Source of the DNA: CAYNVS01 sp964400725 | GTDB lineage: Bacteria; Myxococcota_A; SURF-8; CAYNVS01 | Direction: 5' to 3' | Assembly (NCBI GenBank): GCA_964400725.1 | Contig: CAYNVS010000015.1 | Location: 1-64,000 of the forward strand | DNA length: 64,000 nt | In this document: positions 1 to 9,251 of the stretch, one piece after another | How the letters are laid out: each line of letters begins with the position of its first letter | Position numbering within the stretch: the first letter of the stretch is position 1 | Program-made: the position numbers and the translations under genes | Notes under the pieces: model-generated | Database searches by the model: none | Seen by the model: the letters and a program-made list of their open reading frames with translations, nothing else | Told to the model about the DNA's origin: nothing

Positions 1-1261
1 TCTTGTTAAACTTCTTGCCGAAGCGCCCTTTTATCGGGTCGAACAACCCGAAATGCGCGTTAGAAGGCTGATATTGGCCTTTATCCGCCCGGGTGTGGCG
101 GTAAAGCGCGCCCATTGCGGTGGAGCCCGGAGGCGGCGCGAACGGCTTGCCCGCGCGCTCGGCGCGCATCGCCATACCAAGCAGCAATCCAATCGCCATC
201 GACTCCGCGTAACCCTCTACGCCGGTAATCTGTCCGGCAAAACGTATATGCGGCGCGCTTTTAAGGCGGAAAGAGTCGTCCAGCAGCGCGGGCGAATTAA
301 TAAAAGTGTTGCGGTGAACCGAGCCGTAGCGAAGAAACTCGGCGTTGCGCAGCGCCGGAATCAGTCTTAAAACCTTGTCCTGCGCCCCGTAGGTCATGCG
401 CGTCTGGAACCCGACCATGTTGTACGCGGTTCCTTCGGCGTTCTCTTTGCGCAGCTGCGCGACCGCGAAAGGACGGGAGCCGGTTCGAGGATCGGACAAA
501 CCTACGGGCTTCATCGCGCCGAACGCCAGCGTCATCTCTCCGCGCTCGCACAAAGTCTCTATCGGCATGCAGCCCTCAAAATACTTGGGCTCCTCGAACG
601 GCCGCAGCGCGACTTTATCGGCCGCAAGGACGGCGGCGACGAACGCCTTGTACTCGTCCTCGGTCATCGGCAGGTTTAGGTAGTCGTCCCCGCCCTTACC
701 GTAACGCGAGCCCGCAAACGCGCTCGTCATGTCGATTGATTCTGCCGCAACGACGGGCGCAATCGCGTCGTAAAAATAAAGGTTGTCTCCGCCGACGACG
801 GCGCGCAGCGAGGCCTGAAATTCGTCGGTTGAAAGCGGTCCGGTGGCGATAATCGTCTCTCCCTCTTCCGGCGCGGGAAGAGCGTTTACCGTCCGCGTTT
901 CTATTATTACGTTCGGGCTGTTTCTTAAAAGCTCGGTTACGCGGCGTCCGAATTTTTCTCTATCCACTGCAAGCGCGCCTCCCGCTGGAATGGCGGTCTC
1001 CGAAGCGGCGCGGATTAAAAAAGAACCGCAAAGCCGCATTTCTTCTTTAAGCAGCCCCGAAGCGTTGGTAACGGAGCATGCCTTGAGAGAATTCGAGCAG
1101 ACCAACTCCGCGAAATTATCGCTCTTGGCCGCTTCCGTCCTGCGTTCGGGCTTCATCTCCACGAGTCTTACGCGAACTCCCGCGCTTGCAAGCTGCAACG
1201 CAAGCTCGCATCCCGCAAGCCCGGCCCCCACGACGGTAACGTCGTATGAATTAGCGCTCAA
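1..1261 (-). CDS. trmFO: tRNA m5U54 methyltransferase TrmFO, 3' end outside window
   Basis: This FAD and methylenetetrahydrofolate dependent enzyme makes 5-methyluridine at tRNA position 54. Translation of the minus strand gives an N-terminal dinucleotide-binding motif GAGLAGCE at about residues 9-16, then the family signature region around ELVCSNSLKA and GLLKEEM, and a C-terminal part with GQITGVEGYAESMAIGLL. About 420 residues are present and the family is about 440 long, so only a short C-terminal piece is missing. The frame is closed just upstream by the topA stop codon, which lies in the same frame; the only start before the FAD motif is TTG at 1259-1261, so a TTG start is assigned. It follows topA by 6 bases and is certainly cotranscribed. 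In the known dprA-topA-trmFO order of Firmicutes the next genes are xerC/codV, hslV and hslU, which might lie just left of the window. Confidence 0.95.
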   Translation of the reverse strand, partial: MSANSYDVTVVGAGLAGCELALQLASAGVRVRLVEMKPERRTEAAKSDNFAELVCSNSLKACSVTNASGLLKEEMRLCGSFLIRAASETAIPAGGALAVDREKFGRRVTELLRNSPNVIIETRTVNALPAPEEGETIIATGPLSTDEFQASLRAVVGGDNLYFYDAIAPVVAAESIDMTSAFAGSRYGKGGDDYLNLPMTEDEYKAFVAAVLAADKVALRPFEEPKYFEGCMPIETLCERGEMTLAFGAMKPVGLSDPRTGSRPFAVAQLRKENAEGTAYNMVGFQTRMTYGAQDKVLRLIPALRNAEFLRYGSVHRNTFINSPALLDDSFRLKSAPHIRFAGQITGVEGYAESMAIGLLLGMAMRAERAGKPFAPPPGSTAMGALYRHTRADKGQYQPSNAHFGLFDPIKGRFGKKFNK

Positions 1262-1267
1262 AGCGGC

Positions 1268-3790
1268 CTACGCGCTCGTCTCGCGGTCTTCGGCCTGGCA
1301 CAGCTCGCATTTGAAAACCGCGCCTTCTTTGGAGTAATACTCCACCATCGACGGAGCTCCGCACGAGGGGCAAACGCGCTCCACAGGCCGCTTCCAAGTT
1401 GAATAATCGCAATTCGGGTAGTTGCTGCAACCGTAAAAAATCTTGCCGTGGCGAGTTCTTTTCTCGACTATTTGCCCGCCGCAGCGTTTTGGGCACGGCA
1501 CTTTGATGGAAAGCGGCGCCTTGTAATCGCATTTGGGGTAGTTGGAGCAGGAAATAAAGCGGCCAAAACGCCCTTTGCGAATCACCAAATCGGACTTGCA
1601 CTTGGGGCACTCGCCGACTTTCTGTTTGGGCGTCTTATCCTTCTTGTCCTCCCCTTCTCCGTTGGCCGCCGCGACGTTTTCCTCGGCGGGCGCGTTCTCT
1701 TCCTTGTTGAGGTTTTTAAGCTGCGCCGTGGTTTTGCATTCAGGGTAGCGCACGCACGCGGCGAACTTGCCGAAACGGCCGTTTCGCAAAACCATCTGCG
1801 CGCCGCAGGTCGGGCAGACGCCGACGCTCTTTGGCTCCTTCTTTTCAATCGGAACGATTTTGCCGGAATCGTCTCGCGTGAAATCCATGCTTCCCTGACA
1901 TTCGGGGTATTTGCTGCACGCCAAAAAGGCGCCGCGCTTGCCCCAGCGTATAATCATGTCGGCTTGACAAACCGGACATTTTGCGTCTTCGGCGACCGTC
2001 CCCTTTACCTTGCTCATTTGCTCCTGCGCGATGGAAAGCTGCGACTCGAACGCGGAATAGAAATCTTCCAGCAGTTTCTTCCAGTCCTCGCCTCCTTCTT
2101 CGACCTGATCGAGCTTGTTCTCCATCTCCGCGGTAAATTTCTCGTCGATAATCTTCGAGAAACTCGCAACCAGCAGGTCGGTAATCAGCTCTCCCAGCTC
2201 CGTCGGATAGAATTTTCCCTGCTTCTTCTCCACGTAGCCGCGGTCTTGAATATTTGACAGAATGGCCGCGTAAGTGCTCGGCCTGCCTATCCCCTTCTCT
2301 TCCAGTTCCCGCACCAAAGTGGCTTCGGAGTAGCGGGGAGGAGGCTCCGTAAACTTCTGCGTCGCCGCCATATCCAGCGGACGCAGCGTTTCGCCTTTTT
2401 CCAAGTTGGGCAGCAGACCGCTCTGCGTCTCGCCTTCGGGCTCGCCCGCGCCGTTATCGTCGGAGTTGGGCTCCGGCTGAGCCTCGTCGCGCCCTTCCTC
2501 GTACACGGCGATGAAGCCGTTGAACTTCATTATTTCGCCCGCCGCCGTCAGCGTATAACGGCCGTTCTCGATCTCGAAGAGCGTCTGGTCGAAAACCGCG
2601 GGAGTCATCTGCGAAGCGATAAAACGCTTCCAAATAAGCTCGTAGAGCTTGAACGCGTCTTCTTCGCCGGCTTTAAAATACTGGCGGACGGATTCGGGCG
2701 AGCGCATGACGGAGGTAGGGCGTATCGCCTCGTGGGCGTCCTGAATGTTCTTGCGGTTCTTGTAGTAGTTGGGAGTCTCCGGAGCGTATTCTTTGCCGAA
2801 CTTTTCCGTTATGTAGCTTCTGACTTCCGCCAACGCCGCCTCGGATACGCGGACGCTGTCCGTTCGCATATATGTTATGAGACCGACGGGGCCTTCGTCG
2901 CCCAAGTCAACGCCTTCGTATAATTTTTGCGCCAAACCCATAGTGTATTTAGCCGAAAATCTCAGTTTGCGGCTCGCTTCCTGCTGAAGTTTGCTCGTAA
3001 TAAAAGGCGGAACGGGGCTGCGAAGCTTTGTCTTGCGCGTTACGTTCGAGAGAACGAACGAGCCTTTAAGCAGCGCGTCGCGTATCTCGTTCGCCTCGTC
3101 GCCGTTTTTTACTTTGGCGCGCTTTCCGTCTATTTTCGCCAGCTTCGCCTCGAAGGAAGGAGGCAGCGACCCTTCAAGTCTGGCGGTAAGCGTCCAGTAT
3201 TCTTCGGGTTTGAAGGCGCGGGCGAGCCTCTCGCGCTCTACGATAAACCGCACCGCGACCGACTGAACGCGTCCGGCGGAGAGTCCGCGTTTTACTTTAA
3301 CCCAAAGCAGGGGGCTGATTTTATAACCTACGAGCCTGTCGAGTATGCGTCTGGCCTGCTGCGCGTCGAATAAGTCGCGGCGCTCCTTGTCGTTGAACGA
3401 GCGCGGCGAATCGAACGCCTCCTTCACTCCGCGGCTCGTGATTTCCGTAACCAGCACGCGCAGATATTCTTTGTCTTTGTTCTCTTTCACCTTCGCGATT
3501 TCGTCCTTCAGGTGCCACGCAATCGCCTCTCCTTCGCGATCAGGGTCGGCCGCCAGATAAATCGTCTGCGCCGATTTGGCGGCCTTGCGGATTCTGTCAA
3601 CGACGTCTTTTTTGCCCGGAATTATGCTGTACTTAGGTTTGAAGCCGTTTTCTATCTCCACTCCCAGAGCGTTCTGAGGAAGGTCTTTTATGTGGCCTAC
3701 GCTCGCCAGAACGTTGAAATCCTTGCCGAGATATTTTCCCAGCGTCCGCGCCTTTGCGGGCGATTCGACTATTACAAGAGATTTTGCCAT
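1268..3790 (-). CDS. topA: DNA topoisomerase I (type IA)
   Basis: Type IA topoisomerase, relaxing negative supercoils through a transient 5'-phosphotyrosine link. The 840 residues begin with a TOPRIM domain (IVESPAKA at 7-14, metal-binding DPDREGE at 82-88) and contain the catalytic tyrosine in GLITYMRTDS, Y307 by my count. The C-terminal third has five zinc-finger-like modules, four ending in an A/S-C-x-x-Y-P-x-C pattern and the last with CPSCG and CELC. Between core and fingers is an acidic low-complexity insert at about residues 440-465. The start ATG at 3790 follows the SD-like AAGGAGC by a few bases. It sits between dprA (31 bases upstream) and trmFO (6 bases downstream), a conserved operon. 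The number of fingers is at the high end but the family is variable here. Confidence 0.97.
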   Translation of the reverse strand: MAKSLVIVESPAKARTLGKYLGKDFNVLASVGHIKDLPQNALGVEIENGFKPKYSIIPGKKDVVDRIRKAAKSAQTIYLAADPDREGEAIAWHLKDEIAKVKENKDKEYLRVLVTEITSRGVKEAFDSPRSFNDKERRDLFDAQQARRILDRLVGYKISPLLWVKVKRGLSAGRVQSVAVRFIVERERLARAFKPEEYWTLTARLEGSLPPSFEAKLAKIDGKRAKVKNGDEANEIRDALLKGSFVLSNVTRKTKLRSPVPPFITSKLQQEASRKLRFSAKYTMGLAQKLYEGVDLGDEGPVGLITYMRTDSVRVSEAALAEVRSYITEKFGKEYAPETPNYYKNRKNIQDAHEAIRPTSVMRSPESVRQYFKAGEEDAFKLYELIWKRFIASQMTPAVFDQTLFEIENGRYTLTAAGEIMKFNGFIAVYEEGRDEAQPEPNSDDNGAGEPEGETQSGLLPNLEKGETLRPLDMAATQKFTEPPPRYSEATLVRELEEKGIGRPSTYAAILSNIQDRGYVEKKQGKFYPTELGELITDLLVASFSKIIDEKFTAEMENKLDQVEEGGEDWKKLLEDFYSAFESQLSIAQEQMSKVKGTVAEDAKCPVCQADMIIRWGKRGAFLACSKYPECQGSMDFTRDDSGKIVPIEKKEPKSVGVCPTCGAQMVLRNGRFGKFAACVRYPECKTTAQLKNLNKEENAPAEENVAAANGEGEDKKDKTPKQKVGECPKCKSDLVIRKGRFGRFISCSNYPKCDYKAPLSIKVPCPKRCGGQIVEKRTRHGKIFYGCSNYPNCDYSTWKRPVERVCPSCGAPSMVEYYSKEGAVFKCELCQAEDRETSA

Positions 3791-3821
3791 TTAACTGCTC
3801 CTTGAAACAAGTTGCGAAAAT

Positions 3822-5009
3822 CTAAAGTTTCTTTCTGGCGTAATAATGACCGGCGCTCTCCTCGATGAGGCTTTCGAATTGAAGCTCCATGAGAGCTTCC
3901 GCCAGCCGCGCTCCGGCGAACCCGCATTCCGCGGCTATTTCGTCGAAATGTTTTTTATTTTGCCCGACGGCCTCGTACGCCGCTCTCGCCTCGTTAGACA
4001 TTTTCTCAAGCAGAAGCCCGGCGTCAAGTTTTGGCGGCGCGGATTTCTCGCGAAAACGGACGACGTTGTCGGGAGCCTTAAACGTCGTTTCCACGCTGTC
4101 CGTCTGGTCTGTGATTTCCGGCAGAGCCAATACGCCTTCTTCGGCTCGCCCGGCCAGCTCCGAGGCGGTTTCATCGACGTCGAAAATTGGACGAGCCGCG
4201 CCCGCCGCCAGCAGCGCGTTGCTTCCCGCAGCCGCCGGTTTGCCGATGTCGTTCACGACGACGTAAAGGTCTTTCGTTTTTTTTCGCGCTATGTCCGCGG
4301 TGTAAAGCGCGCCGCTTCTCTCCCCGGCCTGAACCACTATAACCGCTCTCGACAGCGCTACGATGAGCTCGTTGCGCGCCGGAAAATTGTTGGGAAGCGG
4401 CTGAGTTCCCATCGGGAAAAAGCTTACGACCGCGCCCCCTCGCTCGATGATTCGGTGGTAAAGAGCCGCGTTCTGCGCCGGATACGGCTCGTCAACTCCT
4501 GTGCCCAAGACCGCGTACGTCGCGCCGTTGGCCGACAAAGCTCCTTTGTGAGCCTCGGCGTCCACTCCTAAAGCCATTCCCGATACGACGGGCAGCCTGT
4601 AAAGGGCGAGTTTGCGCGCCAGCTCGTAAGAAACGCGGGAGGCGTATTCGTCCGGCTTGCGCGTTCCCACCACCGCCACGCCGCCTCCGACGCGCTCCGG
4701 AGGGAGATTCCCGCGAATGTAAATCACGGGGGGGAAATCCTCGCTTCCCTCGCGCTTGAACGGATGAGCGGGATCGTAGTAGCAAAGTATTTTCACCGAC
4801 ATGCTTTCGGCCCTGCGGATTTGGGCGCTTACGCCCGCCCAGTCTTTAAACCCCGCAATGCGCTGAGCGCTTATTTCTTTTACGCCGAACGCCTTGACCA
4901 AATCTTCTCTGGACGCCTCGAACGCCTCGCCTACCGATATGTTTTTTATCAGACGATAAAAAGTGTTTTTCCCCACAATCGAAGCGAGCGCGATCGTCTT
5001 ATCGAGCAT
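3822..5009 (-). CDS. dprA: DNA processing protein DprA
   Basis: DprA loads RecA on incoming single-stranded DNA during natural transformation and is also widely conserved in non-competent bacteria. The sequence has an N-terminal helix-hairpin-helix-like region (about residues 1-60), the Rossmann-like DprA core with GVAVVGTRKP and VVSGMALGVDAEAHKGAL, the GTGVDEPYPAQN segment and the SGALYTADIARK region, and a C-terminal winged-helix DML1-like domain. An in-frame TTG further upstream would add 14 residues, but the ATG at 5009 starts the normal MLDKTIALASI N-terminus, so it is preferred, giving 395 residues. It is the first gene of a dprA-topA-trmFO transcript. The upstream 230 bases are AT-rich and separate it from the divergent helicase gene. 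Confidence 0.93.
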   Translation of the reverse strand: MLDKTIALASIVGKNTFYRLIKNISVGEAFEASREDLVKAFGVKEISAQRIAGFKDWAGVSAQIRRAESMSVKILCYYDPAHPFKREGSEDFPPVIYIRGNLPPERVGGGVAVVGTRKPDEYASRVSYELARKLALYRLPVVSGMALGVDAEAHKGALSANGATYAVLGTGVDEPYPAQNAALYHRIIERGGAVVSFFPMGTQPLPNNFPARNELIVALSRAVIVVQAGERSGALYTADIARKKTKDLYVVVNDIGKPAAAGSNALLAAGAARPIFDVDETASELAGRAEEGVLALPEITDQTDSVETTFKAPDNVVRFREKSAPPKLDAGLLLEKMSNEARAAYEAVGQNKKHFDEIAAECGFAGARLAEALMELQFESLIEESAGHYYARKKL

Positions 5010-5161
5010 ATACGGTTTTCCACTACAATTAATGTATAACAAAAACAACAAACATATAGTAGCTAATGCCTTTAACAGTCAAGAGCAAAACGTCGCTTTT
5101 TTTTCGGAGAGCTAAAAGTAAGGCGCGCCGCGCAGGCGTCCGAACCTACTTCAAAAAAATA

Positions 5162-5192
5162 TTAAACTTGCAACTTGTTTCATTTTTATAAT
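5162..5192 (+). promoter_or_regulatory. possible promoter for the DinG-like helicase gene
   Basis: A perfect TATAAT is at 5187-5192 in an AT-rich stretch between divergent dprA and the helicase. The best -35 candidates are TTAAAC (5162-5167, 19-base spacer) or TTGCAA (5168-5173, 13-base spacer); neither spacing is ideal. Confidence 0.35.
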
Positions 5193-5239
5193 ATAAAAAT
5201 GTTAGCGAGTTTGAACCTTTTCCTACTTTAGGCGGCAGG

Positions 5240-7318
5240 ATGGAAATCGAAAAACCTTATTCGCAAGCGCAGCGGGAGCTTGAGCTGATTATCGGCAGGG
5301 ACGGCATTTTGTCCCAAAGAATGCCCGGCTTCGAATTCCGCGAGGGACAGACTCGCATGGCGCAAAAGGTATTAAAAACTCTCTTCAACGACTCGATCGC
5401 CGCGATAGAGGCCGGAACCGGCGTCGGCAAAACGCTGGCTTATCTCGTCCCGCTTATTCTGTCGGGCGCGCGCGGCGTCGTCAGCACCGGCGGAAAAACC
5501 CTTCAGGAACAGATTTTTACCAAAGATATTAAGCAGCTTGAGGCCGCGCTCGGAATTAAAATTAAAAGCGCGATGATGAAGGGACGCTCGAACTACGTCT
5601 GCCTGCTGCGGCTGAAAAACAACTCGCAGGGTTTGCTCGACTTCGGAGAGGATTCCTTCGTCGGAAAAATGCTCGACTGGGCGCGCGACACGGCGACGGG
5701 AGACCGCGCGGAACTCAAAGAAATGCCCGATAATTATTCGTTGTGGCGGCAGGTTGCGGCTTTGCCCGACGCCTGCACCGGCGGAAAATGCCCGTTTTTC
5801 GGCAAATGCTTCGTAACAAAACGAAACCGCGAGGCCGCTGCGGCCGATATAATCGTCGTCAACCATCACTTATTCTTCGCGGATTTGGCTCTGCGCGAAG
5901 GGGATTTCGGCGGAGCGCGCGTTCTGCCCGACTATCAGGCCGTCGTATTCGACGAGGCGCACCAAGTACAGGACGTCGCCACGCAGTATTTCGGCGCGCA
6001 GCTTACGAGCGGTCAGGCGTTTTTCGCGGTCGAAGAGCTTGAGCGGCTTACGAGAAGAGGAAAACTGCTCGGCCTGCTTTCCGACGAGGCGGCGGGCTCG
6101 GACAAGCCTCGCCTGTACCAAAGAAGGCTCGCGGCGTTCTTCGAGGGAGTCGTTCCGCAGCGCGGCGCAAGACCCGGCTCCGACTCCCGTTTTAAAATAA
6201 TTCACGAAAGACTCGGCGGGGACTTCGAGCGGATTTATTTTTCCGCCTGCGCGACTTTCGGAGAAATGTCGCAGCTTGCCGCCTCTCTTGCGGACAAATG
6301 CGAATCGTCGATCGAGCGCGGCGGCGTATCCGACTCCCTGCGGGAGGACGCGGAGCAGGTCGTAAACGAGCTTCAGGCGTTGTCGGCGCGCTCGCGCGAA
6401 ATGCTTTCCAGCGTTCAGGCTGTTTTTTCGCCGCCCGAAGAAGAGAAAGACAAATACGTTTTCTTCGGAGAAGTACGAGCCCGCGAAAGACGCAAAAACG
6501 TTACGTTGGGACGCTCGCCCATAGAGGTTAAGGAAGACCTGCAAAAAACGCTTTTCGCCTGCGGCAAGCCTCTCGTATTTACCAGCGCGACGCTTACGGC
6601 GGGCGGTTCGTTTGACTATTTCTTCAACCAGCTCGGCCTCTCTTACGAGGTCGATACGATGATAGCGCCGTCGCCGTTCATCACGTCCGACAACGTAACG
6701 CTTTACGTGCCCGACAAAATCAGCGAGCCCAACAGCGAAACTTTCAAAGAAGAAATGATAGACCAGATAAGGCGGCTGATATGCGCCGCAGGCGGAGGCG
6801 CGCTTGTTTTATTCACAAGCTACGCCAACCTCAACGCCGCGACCGCGGCCTTGAAAGGAAACTGCGGAGGCGCGCGAATTCTGTCGCAGACCGACGGCAA
6901 TCCGGCGCGTCTGCTGGAGGAATTCCGCGAGGACGAGGACTCGGCGCTTCTTGCCACCGGCTCGTTTTGGGAAGGCGTGGACGTCGTCGGGCAGTCGCTG
7001 CGAATCGTTATAATCGACAAGCTGCCGTTTGCCGCGCCGGACGATCCTCTGGTTGAGGCTAGAATAGCTTTAATGAAAAAAAAAGGAGAGGACGCCTTCG
7101 GAAGCTATCAGGTTCCCATGGCGACGCTCGCTTTGAAGCAGGGGCTTGGGCGCCTCATCCGCGGCGAAAAAGATTTCGGCGTATGGGCTGTTCTCGATAA
7201 AAGGCTTTGCGATAAAGGGTACGGCAGAACGATGCTAAAAAGCCTGTACGACGTCAAAATCACAAGATCGCTTGACGAGGCGTCGCTTTGGTGGCAAAAC
7301 ATTAAGAGCGCCAAATAA
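5240..7318 (+). CDS. DinG/XPD-type ATP-dependent DNA helicase
   Basis: A superfamily 2 helicase of the XPD/DinG group, expected to unwind DNA 5' to 3' in repair or conflict resolution. The 692-residue protein has Walker A AGTGVGKT near residue 60, a cysteine set (one in NYVCLL, then CTGGKC and GKC) consistent with the 4Fe-4S cluster of this group, VVFDEAH for Walker B, and a C-terminal SF2 half with LVFTSATL, a GSFWEGVDVVG motif and QGLGRLIRGEKD (motif VI). The start ATG is preceded by AGGCGG. It is divergent from dprA. The gene family is known as dinG or yoaA, and these cannot be told apart here. No exonuclease domain is fused at the N-terminus, unlike Firmicute DinG. Confidence 0.9.
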   Translation: MEIEKPYSQAQRELELIIGRDGILSQRMPGFEFREGQTRMAQKVLKTLFNDSIAAIEAGTGVGKTLAYLVPLILSGARGVVSTGGKTLQEQIFTKDIKQLEAALGIKIKSAMMKGRSNYVCLLRLKNNSQGLLDFGEDSFVGKMLDWARDTATGDRAELKEMPDNYSLWRQVAALPDACTGGKCPFFGKCFVTKRNREAAAADIIVVNHHLFFADLALREGDFGGARVLPDYQAVVFDEAHQVQDVATQYFGAQLTSGQAFFAVEELERLTRRGKLLGLLSDEAAGSDKPRLYQRRLAAFFEGVVPQRGARPGSDSRFKIIHERLGGDFERIYFSACATFGEMSQLAASLADKCESSIERGGVSDSLREDAEQVVNELQALSARSREMLSSVQAVFSPPEEEKDKYVFFGEVRARERRKNVTLGRSPIEVKEDLQKTLFACGKPLVFTSATLTAGGSFDYFFNQLGLSYEVDTMIAPSPFITSDNVTLYVPDKISEPNSETFKEEMIDQIRRLICAAGGGALVLFTSYANLNAATAALKGNCGGARILSQTDGNPARLLEEFREDEDSALLATGSFWEGVDVVGQSLRIVIIDKLPFAAPDDPLVEARIALMKKKGEDAFGSYQVPMATLALKQGLGRLIRGEKDFGVWAVLDKRLCDKGYGRTMLKSLYDVKITRSLDEASLWWQNIKSAK

Positions 7319-7373
7319 GGCGCTTTCAACGGATGAGCCGTCATCTTTGTACAAAACGCGTTCGGTTGATGGA

Positions 7374-8645
7374 ATGAGCCTGAAAGACAACGATTTAAGA
7401 ATTCTCGTGCTGGCGGGGGAACTGCCGAAATTTCCCGGCAAAGGAAGCGCCGTGCGTCTGCTTCACCTTTCGCGCCTTTTAAGCCGCGATTTCAAGCTCT
7501 CGATGATTTGCCTAGCTAAAAAGCCGGAAGTAGAGCCGGAGCTGCCCTATTACGCCGACGTCAGTTATATTCCGTTCGACGGCGCCCGCGACAGTTTCAT
7601 CGGCGCTACCGTAGCCAACACCCCTTTCGCCGATTACGTAATGAAACTGCGCCAATCGGCTCTTCCGACGCCAGTCGCCACGCAGTTTCTCACAATTCCG
7701 TACCTGCAAAAGCTCGAAAACGCAATTGCAGTCATGGAAAGGGACGCCAAAGACGACTTTCACGGCTTTTTAGTTGAAACCGACGTCCTGGCCGGGGCGA
7801 TACGCGCCGTGCCGACGCACGGATTCGCCGCGCTGGACTGCCATCAGGTTAGCTCAATAATTCTCTCCGAAGAATCGCGCTCGGTTCTTCCAAGCGAGGG
7901 GAAGGCTTTGCTGAAAGAGGCGAAGCGTTACGAAACTTACGAGGCTAAAAACTGGCGCAAGTTCGACAGCGTTTGCGTTACAAGCGAAATCGACCGCGAT
8001 AAGATTTTAAGCCGCGGAGCGATCGATCCTCGCAACATAACGATTATCCCTAACGGCGTGGACGTGGATTATTTTAAGTTTTCCTCCGAAGGACGCCAGA
8101 AAAACAATCTTATTTTCGTCGGAGATATGAAGACCCGCAGCAACGTTGAAGCCGTAAAGAGCTTGATAAACTACGTTATGCCTGAGCTTGTCCGCAGCGA
8201 CCCGTCATACCGGCTTACCGTAGTCGGCCGCAATCTGCCCCCCGAAATAGAAACTATGCCGATGCGCGGACTGCGCATTACTTTCGTTAAGGAACTGGAC
8301 GACATAAGAAAATATTACAACGAAGCGTTCGCGTTCGTAGGACCGTATAAAAGCGGCGGCGGCGCAAGACTTTCCATGCTTGAAGCGATGAGCGCCGGGC
8401 TGCCGGTGGTAACCACAAGCTACGGGCTGCACGGTTTGTCGGTAACCGAAGGAGAGCATCTGCTTGTAGCCAAAGACGCCCCGTCTTTCGTAACCGCAAT
8501 CGGCGCGCTGGCCAAATACCCCGACCTTTACCGCAAGATACAACTAGAGGCGCGCAAATACGTCGAAGAAAACCACGTATGGGACAGAGTGGCGGCGAAG
8601 ATGGCCGAACTGTTCATCCGCATGAGCGCCTATTACGTTAAATAA
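7374..8645 (+). CDS. GT4-family glycosyltransferase
   Basis: A GT-B fold glycosyltransferase, probably using a nucleotide sugar to build a surface polysaccharide or glycolipid. The N-terminal domain begins with a Rossmann-like strand (RILVLAGELPKFPGKGSAVRLLHLSRLL), typical of the PelF/GT4 group. The C-terminal domain carries IPNGVDVDYF, then GGGARLSMLEAMSAGLPVV, the GT4 donor-site signature with the second Glu of the EX7E motif. A longer frame begins at 7272, overlapping the helicase gene by 47 bases, but the ATG at 7374 leaves a 55-base gap and starts at the first conserved strand, so it is preferred (423 residues). It follows the helicase closely on the same strand and may be cotranscribed. 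The acceptor and sugar cannot be read from sequence. Confidence 0.85.
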   Translation: MSLKDNDLRILVLAGELPKFPGKGSAVRLLHLSRLLSRDFKLSMICLAKKPEVEPELPYYADVSYIPFDGARDSFIGATVANTPFADYVMKLRQSALPTPVATQFLTIPYLQKLENAIAVMERDAKDDFHGFLVETDVLAGAIRAVPTHGFAALDCHQVSSIILSEESRSVLPSEGKALLKEAKRYETYEAKNWRKFDSVCVTSEIDRDKILSRGAIDPRNITIIPNGVDVDYFKFSSEGRQKNNLIFVGDMKTRSNVEAVKSLINYVMPELVRSDPSYRLTVVGRNLPPEIETMPMRGLRITFVKELDDIRKYYNEAFAFVGPYKSGGGARLSMLEAMSAGLPVVTTSYGLHGLSVTEGEHLLVAKDAPSFVTAIGALAKYPDLYRKIQLEARKYVEENHVWDRVAAKMAELFIRMSAYYVK

Positions 8646-8710
8646 ATTCTAATTCGGCTTTCGCGTTTCGCAGAGCTTTCATCTCATAACGAGAATCGCT
8701 TTAAAATCCA

Positions 8711-8740
8711 TTGGCAAAACGTTAAAAGTTAAAATATATT
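8711..8740 (+). promoter_or_regulatory. probable promoter of the 73-residue protein gene
   Basis: TTGGCA at 8711-8716 and TATATT at 8735-8740 match the sigma70 boxes at five of six positions each, with an 18-base spacer. It lies 59 bases upstream of the small gene at 8799. Confidence 0.6.
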
Positions 8741-8798
8741 AAAATCGTCAACTCATTAACGCAGTATTCGCAGCCGAGGAATTCAGGAGAGAAACGAT

Positions 8799-9020
8799 AT
8801 GTCGGCAAACTGTAAACTGAGCGCGGAACATCTGGGCGGGGCGGAGTATAAATTTACCTGCGACGGCGACTGGGCGGTCGGCGAGTATTACGAGGACGGC
8901 ATGGGTTCGCTTGCAAGCGCGTCGAGCGAGCGCGCCATGAGCCTGTTTGCAAAGCTGATTGACGAAATGGGCGAAGAGGCGTTCGTAAAACTTCTCGCCG
9001 ACGCAAGAGCGGCTAAATAA
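8799..9020 (+). CDS. small protein of unknown function (73 aa)
   Basis: I do not recognise this protein. It has a clear SD (AGGAGA nine to ten bases before ATG), a probable promoter at 8711-8740, and no signal peptide or membrane segment, so it is probably cytosolic. The first half is rich in Gly, Asp and Tyr (LGGAEYKFTCDGDWAVGEYYEDG), the second half forms a likely amphipathic helix (ERAMSLFAKLIDEMGEEAFVKLLADARAAK). Two cysteines are present at about residues 5 and 21. It lies alone between a glycosyltransferase and tRNA-Phe. The promoter, SD and codon content argue for a real gene rather than a chance frame. Confidence 0.65.
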   Translation: MSANCKLSAEHLGGAEYKFTCDGDWAVGEYYEDGMGSLASASSERAMSLFAKLIDEMGEEAFVKLLADARAAK

Positions 9021-9064
9021 TCGGCTTCAAATAAAATTCGCGGTAAAAATGCGGCGGACGGATT

Positions 9065-9102
9065 AAAAACAAAAAACGGCAAACCTAAACCGGCCTGCCG
9101 TT
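9065..9102 (-). terminator. rho-independent terminator of tRNA-Phe
   Basis: Minus-strand transcripts from the tRNA would form a stem AACGGCA/TGCCGTT (9075-9081 with 9096-9102), followed by the T-rich run complementary to 9065-9076. It can also act on the plus strand for the gene ending at 9020, though the T run there is weaker. Confidence 0.8.
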
Positions 9103-9113
9103 AATGTTTCCTT

Positions 9114-9189
9114 TGGTGCCTAGGGACGGAGTTGAACCGCCGACACGTGGATTTTCAGTCCACTGCTCTACCGCCTGAGCTACCTAGGC
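9114..9189 (-). tRNA. tRNA-Phe(GAA)
   Basis: The minus strand folds into a full cloverleaf: acceptor stem GCCTAGG/CCTAGGC, D-arm with TAGCTCAGGCGGTAGAGCA, anticodon stem GTGGA/TCCAC with loop CTGAAAA (anticodon GAA), and T-arm GGCGG-TTCAACT-CCGTC. The discriminator is A and CCA is encoded (9114-9116). It has its own promoter and terminator. Confidence 0.97.
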
Positions 9190-9200
9190 AAGGAGCTTTT

Positions 9201-9229
9201 TATTTATAATAAAGGGGGCGGCTTGTCAA
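9201..9229 (-). promoter_or_regulatory. promoter of tRNA-Phe
   Basis: On the minus strand a perfect TTGACA (complement of 9224-9229) precedes TAAATA at 17 bases (9201-9206), with TATAAA also present at 15 bases (9203-9208). The -35 box is part of TTGACAAGCCG, and an inverted repeat GGCTTG-N10-CAAGCC spans 9220-9241. The same 11-mer recurs at the atp and rplU promoters. Confidence 0.7.
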
Positions 9230-9251
9230 ATAAAACAAGCCTGTTTGTATT

